In this document: piece after piece, positions 60,901-64,000 of the stretch
How the letters are laid out: the number at the start of each line of letters is the position of its first letter
Numbering within the stretch: position 1 is the stretch's first letter
DNA from: Berghia stephanieae
Taxonomy: Eukaryota; Mollusca; Gastropoda; Nudibranchia; Aeolidiidae
Direction: 5' to 3'
Length of the DNA stretch: 64,000 bases
Assembly (NCBI GenBank): GCA_034508935.3
Contig: CM067444.1
Span: 35,530,360 to 35,594,359, forward strand
Position numbers and translations under genes: made by a program
Notes under the pieces: generated by a model
Databases searched by the model: none
The model's input: the letters and a program-made list of their open reading frames with translations, nothing else
What the model was told of the DNA's origin: nothing

Positions 60901-63387
60901 GGCATTTTTCGGTTAATTATGAAAGAGCCCTCGTAGTAAAAATGATGATCTTGACACATGCCAAGTTTTGTCGTCCGGGCAGTGAAACCTTAAAAGATAT
61001 GAATTTTTTATTGTAAATTTCTTATTTGGCATGACTTAGTGAGATCCTCATTTTCTCTCCCACAGTATTCCATGCCATAAATTATGTCCAAATATCAGTT
61101 AAGGAATAAAATATAAACCATTTGACGAAAATAATACTAATATTATCTTTTAAGCATTTAACTGATTTAAATATTATGAGTTTTGGGCACATTTGAAAGC
61201 CAACTTTTTAATGGCTTGATAACTTTTTTCTATACTTAAATCCCTTACGATTCAAGTCAAAATTATATTTTTTTATGACTGTTAGGCATTATAGTTTGAA
61301 GATGTATACGGTACTGCTTTTGTGTGGTTGTCTCAGGAAATGCCTACTTTATAGTGTCATATAGGTGTCAATGTTTAGGGTATTCTTGCATGTTGAATAA
61401 ATAATATAATGTAAGTTTAAGTTCTCCTTTTGTGCACAAGTGAATGTGTTAACTTTTTATAGACTGAAGCGTTCAGATATATATGGCAGTGATTTCCCAA
61501 AAATTAAATGATCTTGCTGTGGTATGCCTGTGGTGTTGTACTGATTTGGCTCTGGTTGTTATTCAATTGTTTTATCTCTAAATTTGACTGACTGGAGTTC
61601 AATGGTATATCAGATGACTTTATAAGACAATGACTAAATGTGTATTCTTGGAAGAAAGGAGATGATTCTATATAACCTGTATGGACAGTGTGTTCGTTTT
61701 GAATGTAGTTGGTCAATAAGGAGAAAAAGGTTACTACTTGGAATAAACTATATGCCCTCATAATTTTGAATCCTCTTGTCCACATACTATGTCCGTCTGT
61801 TTGAGCAAATCATTTAATTTAACAGTACCAGTGCTTAGTGCTAGTTGTAATTGATGATTGATACTGCAATATTTGTAGCATGTCCAGTAACCTTGTTGGG
61901 TGATTGATTTTTTTCTTGTAAAGAAGTCATACTTTATAGGCAGATTGATAGTAAATTGATATATTGAAATCATACACAATATTGGTTTTTAGTCTTTACT
62001 GGTCAATAAAATATTATCTTTATGAGTTATTTTACCACATAAAGACATAAATCATATCAGTTTACTGTTATGATCAACACAACTGTTTGAGAGGAACGGA
62101 ATTGGTAAAAAATATATACAGAACTAACAAAACGATGAATAAATCAAGAAAATCAACTGCCAAATGATAATATTGCACAGGAACATAGATGCATATATGT
62201 ACTTTTGATATTTATTAAAATTCTTGAGATACTGCCGCTGAGTTTTGAATAACAAATTTTTTTTAAGTGCACCATAATTTACAAACACTTAAAATTAGAT
62301 CAACAACTTGTGATATTCAAAGAAAACTATTAACCACAAGAATGTCAAATTTTCACTGATGTTTAGAAAGACAACTGACTTTTCAAATCAAAATAATGAA
62401 GTGAAAGAGTCTGTTATTGTTTTCCCGCTATACAGACATATTATAAGACCATAAATATCCATAATTGCCCCCATTGGACACGGCACTGCCTGATACCAGT
62501 TGACCTCCAATGACCTCACGCTGGTAGCTAGCAGGGAGGGTTATTGGTCCCTTGGGAGTTCCAACTGAAATAGCGCTGATTCCACGCAGTGTGTAATGTG
62601 TAAGTTTAATGTATGATTTTCCTGTAGTTTGTTGTAGGTACTCATTTTCCATCTGAGTACAGTGAGAGAATGTGATTAAAGAGGCTTTTCCAGGGACTCA
62701 ACTTAGGCGCTGGTGACAGCCAGATCAAACCTGGGATCTGCATGGTAGCAAAGGGTGGCAAGTATTAAACATTGTCTGTGTAACACTAAAAAACCAGGAT
62801 GAGATCCTGCTCCATAATTGAGCTTTGAGCATAACCGAACTTTTTATATGGTGCAATATCCACTAAACGTGCTCAAAGTGCTTTACAAGGGGTCCCTGGC
62901 CAACAGCAACACTTAATATGTAGGACGTGTCATGACGCCTGTTAGGCAATATTACAATTTTTTTTCGGACAGAGACAATGCTGTAAATGGCCAGGTACTC
63001 ATTTGAAACCTGAGTACGGTGAGAGAATGTGAGTAAAGAGTCGTCCAAGGAATCAACTATGCGCCAAGCGAGGCGAGTGTCATACCACAAGACCACATGG
63101 CCTTATGGTTCTGAACGACAACTATTTGTTTTTCACTATTCTTCACAGTACTCGTAATCACAACTTTTCTTACCCTATTTGTAATGACTTTTTGGATTAT
63201 GTCCAGCAACTTCCTAGATTGTGAGAAGACCAAAGTCTTGTGTCCTCCCATCTTGAAGTTGTCCAATAATTCTATCAGGATACCCATTTTACCAGCCTCG
63301 CCCACCAGAACGTCGTCTGGAATGTTGTCTATTTTATTGGCACCACTCTCCGTCAGACTTAGCTTTTCGAGATCGTCTTCGTCGAAA
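36883..63387 (-). CDS. ERCC6L: ERCC6L (PICH) DNA translocase, 3' part, 12 exons
   Basis: SNF2-family ATPase that in vertebrates binds stretched DNA in mitosis and resolves ultrafine anaphase bridges. Exons in coding order: 63174-63387, 57176-57289, 51645-51693, 50397-50586, 48995-49143, 47312-47442, 45579-45750, 43170-43285, 40516-41590, 39397-39474, 37944-38076, 36883-37015. All have AG/GT borders and agreeing phases, giving about 850 residues. Visible: GHKTLVFSQSRKLLDII, DGTV, VFLLTIQVGGVGLTITAADR, DPSWNPAVDAQAVDRAYRIG (motif VI), GTVEEKIYRRQVFKDSITRQ, RYFTQMELRELFTL, FGISDHDLMFS, an acidic Ser-rich region, SSRRIIVETDEEEE, and a C-terminal TPR-like segment ending in TAA. KDSITRQTTG and ISDHDLM are ERCC6L rather than CSB signatures. 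The ATP-binding half lies beyond 64000. Confidence 0.93.
37232..37440 (+). repeat. SINE-H copy
   Basis: tRNA-like head gatagctcagttggtagagc with a degraded B box; then aacagatctggcagaaagta. Confidence 0.75.
37944..38076 (-). CDS. ERCC6L: ERCC6L exon, acidic region and TPR start
   Basis: Acceptor gtttgcttcag, donor GTAAGT. Codes (T)IEDSDNEELQVKDQEADN then DEEDVEEDEEMDGANERFQD and LIMIAR; phase 1 in, 2 out. ANERFQDLIMIAR aligns with EATNDYETLVKRGKEL of the human C-terminus. Confidence 0.85.
38553..38811. repeat. S1 SINE inverted dimer
   Basis: Begins cagaaaagtgagtgttgata and ends ctactcacttcatttcttgt. The inner arms gtacgacaactctgc and gcggagttgtcgtac are complementary, with a plus-strand tRNA-like head (gatagctctgacagaagcgc, cgggttcaagccc) in between. 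A (AGT)n run lies just upstream at about 38330-38385. Confidence 0.8.
38812..39396. other. ERCC6L intron without recognised feature
   Basis: AT-rich; poly-A/poly-T runs near 39309-39335. Confidence 0.5.
39397..39474 (-). CDS. ERCC6L: ERCC6L exon, SSRRIIVETDEEEE
   Basis: Acceptor gacaaattag, donor GTAAGT. Codes SKSSRRIIVETDEEEEDVEQ then ENGNVQ, aligning with human SKARRIVSDGEDEDDSF. Phase 1 at both ends. Confidence 0.87.
39840..40100 (-). repeat. SINE-B copy, diverged
   Basis: ggtcgtgacattactcatgt and ggtactcattttacacctca, then gagagaatgtgagaaaagtg; the tRNA-like head is poorly kept. Confidence 0.6.
40255..40430. repeat. (GAT)n/(AAT)n microsatellite
   Basis: Mixed AAC, GAT and AAT triplets, ending about 90 bases from the large ERCC6L exon. 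Confidence 0.9.
40516..41590 (-). CDS. ERCC6L: ERCC6L large exon, acidic and Ser-rich region
   Basis: Acceptor ttaaaaacag before 41590, donor GTAAGT after 40516. 358 codons plus one base without a stop: TIHIEDSDDEEDVKPNINQE ... IEIYDSEDESDEDRREND ... LLAGSPLLKSRVNL ... SPSGARRSLSFEMDSSSPEI. It is rich in Ser and acidic residues with many SP dipeptides, as in the mitotically phosphorylated tail of vertebrate ERCC6L (RRSLASRRSL region). No fold recognised. Confidence 0.87.
41677..41880 (-). repeat. SINE-A copy
   Basis: ccctttatttatcccatagg on the left, tRNA-like head at the right (gggtgatcaaactcagtacc, gtaccgctgagcc). Confidence 0.8.
42090..42870 (-). repeat. SINE-B copy split by repeat C
   Basis: SINE-B tail and body at 42090-42324 resume at 42815 (actgggagctaccggtccga) and end in the tRNA-like head near 42868. 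Confidence 0.8.
42314..42825 (-). repeat. Repeat C with 11-bp target duplication
   Basis: ctcgacactgg at 42314-42324 recurs at 42815-42825; repeat C fills 42325-42814, nested in SINE-B. Confidence 0.88.
42913..43147 (+). mobile_element. TTAA-flanked MITE family 2
   Basis: Element 42917-43143 between TTAA at 42913-42916 and 43144-43147, ending 22 bases from an ERCC6L exon. Confidence 0.8.
43170..43285 (-). CDS. ERCC6L: ERCC6L exon, acidic
   Basis: Acceptor attgtcaccag, donor GTAACA. Codes (V)TANGVEQEVINLADNEDG then SHEDSSSEVQEINQVTPAVE. Phase 1 in, 0 out; assignment rests on splice sites, phase and acidic composition. Confidence 0.75.
43290..45232. other. ERCC6L intron, largely unrecognised
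   Basis: AT-rich, with a short (GAT)n near 44890. A 75-codon minus frame at 43505-43732 contains WTYEILSGRNLVKSDPRRRK; I cannot assign it. No repeat family of the window is evident except weak repeat G-like sequence near 45090-45150. Confidence 0.45.
45233..45588 (-). repeat. SINE-B copy with 27-bp target duplication spanning a splice donor
   Basis: The 27 bases at 45233-45259 recur exactly at 45562-45588; they include cctcaccttgagtaaa, the end of ERCC6L exon 45579-45750 and its GTGAGG donor. SINE-B fills 45260-45561. The downstream duplicate donor lies at about 45249. Confidence 0.92.
45579..45750 (-). CDS. ERCC6L: ERCC6L exon after ISDHDLM region
   Basis: Acceptor cttctaattag, donor GTGAGG. 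Codes IQQAQMLIAEESNNVLTYEE then RTSGTMKFGNNNIGGGTRVN and PPYQVPRPQPTSSLFTQ; IQQAQMLI aligns with human IQQRVQKAQFLVE. Phase 0 in, 1 out. Confidence 0.88.
45880..46140. repeat. Repeat G copy
   Basis: Shares its start (ctacttgaaatttttaaaat) and end (tgtattaggcag) with 25855-26125. Confidence 0.45.
46817..47091. repeat. Near-perfect fold-back, about 120-base arms
   Basis: Left arm 46817-46938 starts ggctaacccacaccggagac; right arm 46973-47091 ends ctccagggtgggttagcc. Both contain gagaagagccgctagacc or its complement. Spacer 34 bases. It lies between ERCC6L exons 45579-45750 and 47312-47442. Confidence 0.88.
47098..47275 (-). repeat. SINE-H copy
   Basis: Minus-strand head (tggctt..gctcaaatgggg) at the right and gatctaacccaatcattgcc in the body. 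Confidence 0.65.
47312..47442 (-). CDS. ERCC6L: ERCC6L exon, FGISDHDLM
   Basis: Acceptor acctctttcag, donor GTAATC. Codes (D)IFGISDHDLMFSETHVRD then DEEGDENMFIGHQEHSNNED and FIQYK; matches human LGIAGISDHDLMYTCDLSV. Phase 1 in, 0 out. Confidence 0.93.
47517..47850 (-). repeat. (AAT)n microsatellite and SINE-B copy
   Basis: AAT run 47517-47566, then SINE-B from agcgcaatatccactaaatg to the head near 47850. Confidence 0.75.
47960..48200. mobile_element. TTAA-flanked MITE family 1, left end eroded
   Basis: Right end ggtggtaaggagagggttaa with TTAA at 48197-48200; the left end ccttaccgatgcttttcag has lost TTAA. Confidence 0.65.
48201..48542. other. ERCC6L intron, unrecognised
   Basis: AT-rich. 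ctcaagactgtagacgaagc and a similar gtctcgaaacagagtccaaa segment suggest an old local duplication. Confidence 0.4.
48543..48870 (-). repeat. SINE-A and partial SINE-B, adjacent
   Basis: SINE-A at 48543-48718 (cccttcattcatcccatagg to gtaaccgctgagccacgc), then the head half of SINE-B at 48722-48870. Confidence 0.75.
48995..49143 (-). CDS. ERCC6L: ERCC6L exon, RYFTQMELRELF
   Basis: Acceptor gtcttcctacag, donor GTGAGT. Codes (R)YFTQMELRELFTLDDPRF then SKTQQQLQEMHANQRVTDES and LDMHIAFLHSL; matches human RYFSKQELRELFTIEDLQNS and HAAQRKSDIKLDEHIAYLQS. Phase 2 in, 1 out. Confidence 0.95.
49353..49610. repeat. (TG)n and a 57-60-bp tandem duplication
   Basis: TG run 49353-49384. Then agacaataaagatattatgt at 49489 repeats as agacaataaaaatattatgt at 49546, each followed by aaaatcagttttatcagta. 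Confidence 0.8.
49789..50012. repeat. Fragments of MITE family 1 and repeat C
   Basis: ttaaccctctccttaccaac near 49793 is a one-ended MITE 1 piece. aaaatgggatagtagaaagt to aagaaaatgtaagac (49948-50005) is a minus-strand repeat C fragment. Confidence 0.55.
50275..50385. repeat. S2 SINE fragment
   Basis: cgaggcaggctaattttttc to ttggcactgttcatccacac, the S2 3' half, next to an ERCC6L donor. Confidence 0.55.
50397..50586 (-). CDS. ERCC6L: ERCC6L exon, helicase motif VI
   Basis: Acceptor ttgtctatcag, donor GTTTGT. Codes (Y)DPSWNPAVDAQAVDRAYR then IGQTENVVVHRLISCGTVEE and KIYRRQVFKDSITRQTTGNA; motif VI residues QAVDRAYRIGQ intact. Phase 1 in, 2 out. Confidence 0.96.
50620..51480 (-). repeat. SINE-B copy split by a DNA element
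   Basis: SINE-B tail at 50620-50714 resumes at 51379 (ttacaacttttttttccgaa) and runs to about 51480. Confidence 0.75.
50715..51378. mobile_element. Nonautonomous DNA transposon, TA target, pogo/Tigger-like ends
   Basis: TA at 50715-50716 and 51377-51378 mark the break in SINE-B. Inner ends cactccggataatgcaac (from 50722) and, reversed, cactccggataatcgcaac. The subterminal ggttaatcgcaac is repeated. There is no transposase frame. Assignment to pogo/Tigger is by resemblance of the ends only. Confidence 0.7.
51645..51693 (-). CDS. ERCC6L: ERCC6L exon, helicase motif V
   Basis: Acceptor ttcattaccag, donor GTACGT. Codes VGGVGLTITAADRVII; the last base joins the next exon to give Tyr before DPSWNP. 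49 bases. Confidence 0.94.
51852..55700 (-). mobile_element. 3.84-kb TTAA-flanked DNA element with Mutator-type transposase
   Basis: The element occupies 51856-55696 between TTAA at 51852-51855 and 55697-55700, exactly splitting a repeat C copy. Termini are G/C runs: left ggggaggggcctgagag; right, reverse-complemented, a G run then tgcctcctgaaaatcg. Beyond these, ttttgtttttaactcgatat and ttttgttctcaaaatatcga suggest a degenerate terminal inverted repeat of about 65 bases. The minus strand encodes the decayed transposase described separately. Noncoding flanks are about 0.6 kb on each side. Confidence 0.75.
52475..55041 (-). pseudogene. Mutator-like transposase, decayed, spliced
   Basis: A first exon (54961-55041) reads MPRSKKQKSNCKSAALRRWE then SINQAKP, ends at GTGAGT, and joins an acceptor near 54402. 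After an S/T/P-rich linker come a Cys pair region (LSCPECSNNG, FCREC), an alpha-helical part (FIVNEAMTMSSMLCGIGAYQ), VCFDGSWMTRGHKSLVGIGS, YTIMVSDGDSKTFNKI and DCVNHVGKR (53168-53635). Then GHGRLTAETIRKLQIYYSRA and HQYCPSGRDSWC (52821-53171), and NPSESFPHSVWSSCSKTKFH to AKEKARQE and a stop (52475-52810). This order matches the Mutator-like transposase domain proteins of cnidarians, molluscs and aphids (Pfam Mutator). Several in-frame stops between about 53640 and 53840 and frame changes between segments show that it is dead. It lies in sense with ERCC6L, inside an intron. Confidence 0.85.
56073..56220 (+). repeat. SINE-B, head half
   Basis: gtggctatgtggtctagttg to gtgtaaaatgagtatctgg; lies opposite in orientation to most right-side copies. 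Confidence 0.75.
56290..56745 (+). pseudogene. LINE 3'-end fragment
   Basis: Frames read KTLYEKCNERPLSIQILEAR then WRLFGDILRKDENIPANKTM, and further on KDRELW and a final 'RE.AEASQSDD'-like stretch. This resembles the 3' end of many invertebrate non-LTR ORF2 proteins (ARWRLFGHILR..., DR..W). Frames change and stops occur. Confidence 0.65.
56756..56955 (-). repeat. SINE-A copy
   Basis: ccctttattcatcccatagg to gtaccgctgagccacgctgc. Confidence 0.85.
57176..57289 (-). CDS. ERCC6L: ERCC6L exon, helicase motif IV-V link
   Basis: Acceptor tttcattcag, donor GTAAGT. Codes GHKVARLDGTVTAIEERKEI then VNKFQKNPKYSVFLLTIQ; matches human FKTLRIDGTVTHLLEREKRI and YSVFLLTTQ. 38 codons, frame 0. Confidence 0.94.
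57375..57885 (-). repeat. Repeat C copy
   Basis: tgtttgtttttgtttttaag to ggtcaggaacccaacccag; an AAT microsatellite follows at 57886-58008 and a short AAT run precedes it at about 57360-57374. Confidence 0.87.
57886..58241 (-). mobile_element. (AAT)n followed by MITE family 2
   Basis: AAT run to about 58008, then the reversed MITE 2 (ctcaatcctagagatttttg to tgttagggttgtgtgagtta) with TTAA at 58238-58241; the left TTAA is lost. Confidence 0.75.
58365..58650 (-). repeat. SINE-B copy
   Basis: gagcttttatatagcgcaat to actagaccacatagccgc. Confidence 0.87.
58860..59182 (-). pseudogene. LINE reverse-transcriptase fragment
   Basis: Minus strand: GKYLEVTITNKLNWKDHVSN then IFKKANSTLGFLRRKFI, the 'YLGVTI...L.W..HI..I..KAN..LGFLRR' segment of Jockey/CR1-like reverse transcriptases. 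It continues in another frame as KAFVRPL..YSSSPFNKSEI and ERTQTRAVKFI. At least one frame change; short remnant. Confidence 0.75.
59183..59548. other. ERCC6L intron, unrecognised
   Basis: No feature seen between the LINE fragment and the mariner; may be further LINE remnant. Confidence 0.4.
59549..60935 (+). mobile_element. Full-length mariner element with TA target duplication
   Basis: TA at 59549-59550 and 60934-60935 flank 59551-60933 (1383 bases). The terminal inverted repeats start cgagggctctttca and run 33 bases with 31 matches. One intact transposase frame inside. Near-identical ends and the open frame suggest recent arrival. It sits antisense to ERCC6L in its largest visible intron. 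Confidence 0.95.
59713..60834 (+). CDS. mariner transposase, DD34D, intact
   Basis: 373 codons, ATG at 59713, TGA at 60832-60834, 162 bases inside the left end. Cuts and pastes the element at TA sites by a DDE/D mechanism. The N-terminal half holds two helix-turn-helix-like regions (residues about 1-110) and WVPKQL (126-131), a variant of the family WVPHEL. Catalytic residues: D182 in TGDETW, D276 in ILQHDNA and D311 in SSDYHLF, with 34 residues between the last two. The canonical YSPDLAPSD reads HSPDPASSD. Slightly longer than the usual ~345 residues, mainly from extra residues at about 150-165 before the first Asp. Start chosen as the first ATG giving the conserved N-terminus. Confidence 0.95.
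   Translation: MAAHLETWSKEEIRAVIRFLNAKSLNPTKNHKELQSVYGEHVISCTQVYHWCNLFEAGHSDLTDREGRGRSITATSEDNVKRVDEPIRQDSRLKLHEIASSLEISETSAHRIVFDELGYRKVSARWVPKQLTDNHKEQRLDICRELLRRSKSSRRVHGHTANAGGDFLGYDVTFLDSIVTGDETWLHHCTPETKQDSMTWKHPSSPVAKKFKVMRSAKKIMGTVFWDIRGVILFETLQHGETINAARYCQTLDTLREAIRRKRPGQLTNGVILQHDNATPNTARVTQCWLEKYAWEILPHPPHSPDPASSDYHLFGPLKRELAGKRFDVDEELVDHVRKWLQNLDGNFFREGIYSMVRRSQKCVDRLGCYVEK
60936..62639. other. ERCC6L intron, unrecognised
   Basis: AT-rich with no family match. A 74-codon minus frame at 62428-62652 (ending GGNYGYLWSYNMSV) is not assignable. Confidence 0.45.
62640..63105 (-). repeat. SINE-B fragments
   Basis: A partial copy at about 62636-62720 (actcattttccatctgagta) and a near-complete copy at 62835-63105 (tttttatatggtgcaatatc to caagaccacatggcc), ending 69 bases from an ERCC6L exon. 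Confidence 0.75.
63174..63387 (-). CDS. ERCC6L: ERCC6L exon, start of helicase C-terminal lobe
   Basis: Acceptor cctttctcag, donor GTAAGA. Codes FDEDDLEKLSLTESGANKID then VGEAGKMGILIELLDNFKMG and GHKTLVFSQSRKLLDIIQKV; matches human ESGKMIFLMDLLKRLRDEGH and QTLVFSQSRQILNIIERLL. Phase 2 in, 0 out. The upstream ATPase exons are outside the window. Confidence 0.95.
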
Positions 63388-63479
63388 CTGAGAAAGGAGA
63401 AAACAAATCTTTATTTGTGATTCACCAAATTAGCAACACTGTTCAGGTTTTTGTTCAAGTCTTTGTGAAATTTGTTTTT

Positions 63480-63963
63480 TAAAATGTTTTTAAGGGTTTT
63501 ACAGCACTTGCAACACATCAATGTCATATCAGTACCAGTAAAAAGGAAGAAAAAAATGGGATAGTAAAAAGTTCTAAAATTATAATTAAAGCACCCAAGA
63601 AAAGGTAAGACAAAAGGGAATTGGTTCAAATAGGAAACTGATGTAGTTTCCAAGAGCTTACCAGACACAAGCACAGGTGCCAAGAAGAGGAATACACTCA
63701 AATGTTTTACAAATCATATATAATATAAAGAAAACATAATACAGTGCATAACAGAGAGATGATTAAAAGGAAAAAAAAATCATCTCCCAAAACTAACTAT
63801 ACATTTGACGGTTTTCCTCTCAGCCAGGGCATCTGGCCAGGACCAAGAGAAAACCAAGTAATCCAAGGCAAAGACAGAAAGCGTGTTGAAAAACAGATAT
63901 AGGGGGATAGAAGACACAGTAAGTACCTCGCTGCCCACTATGGGAGGTCAGGAACCCCACCCA
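63480..63963 (-). repeat. Repeat C copy
   Basis: aaaatgtttttaagggtttt to ggtcaggaaccccacccag. agaaagcaaatctttaa after it resembles gaaaacaaatctttatt before it, a possible degraded target duplication. Confidence 0.85.
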
Positions 63964-64000
63964 GAAAGCAAATCTTTAATCGTGTTTCACCAAATTAGCA

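Overview
This is invertebrate nuclear DNA. It is AT-rich, its genes are split into short exons by repeat-packed introns, and it carries many microsatellites, SINEs and DNA-transposon relics. The repeat landscape and the ERCC6L and LIMK protein sequences suggest a lophotrochozoan, probably a mollusc. That placement is an inference of moderate confidence.

Two host genes converge. On the + strand (about 3.6-19.8 kb) lies the 3' part of a LIM-domain kinase gene (LIMK). It encodes the end of LIM domain 2, a low-complexity linker, a PDZ domain, the whole kinase domain and an unusually long C-terminal tail. Eleven exons are placed; splice phases agree at every junction except for a one-base inconsistency inside exon 5899-6091. 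On the - strand (63.4-36.9 kb) lies the 3' part of ERCC6L (PICH), an SNF2-family DNA translocase. Twelve exons are placed, all in consistent phase, covering helicase motifs V/VI through the C-terminal TPR-like end. Its ATPase N-terminal half lies beyond the right edge. LIMK acts in actin control and ERCC6L in mitotic DNA-bridge resolution, and nothing here suggests that they work together.

The rest is mostly transposable elements. (i) A ~530-bp retroposon, called repeat C here, has about 18 copies with 11-13-bp target duplications. (ii) There are several tRNA-derived SINE families, called A, B, H, S1 and S2; S1 and S2 occur as head-to-head inverted dimers. (iii) Three families of small TTAA-flanked MITEs are present. 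(iv) A 397-bp tandem array built from S1 lies at 33.05-35.66 kb; with an inverted terminal unit it sits as a single insertion between 13-bp duplications. (v) A decayed CR1/L2/Jockey-like LINE at 31.0-36.6 kb is broken up by later insertions. (vi) A 3.84-kb element at 51.86-55.70 kb carries a decayed Mutator-type transposase but is bounded by TTAA. (vii) A full-length mariner at 59.55-60.93 kb has an intact transposase frame. Long (GA)n, (ATT)n and (ATC)n tracts lie in LIMK introns.

The most interesting observations are the TTAA-flanked Mutator-type element, the tandem array inserted as one unit, the inverted-dimer SINE architecture shared by two families, a single orientation switch of repeat C between the two genes, and a SINE target duplication that copied an ERCC6L splice donor. 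All coordinates were read by eye; boundaries of diverged repeats may be off by some tens of bases.
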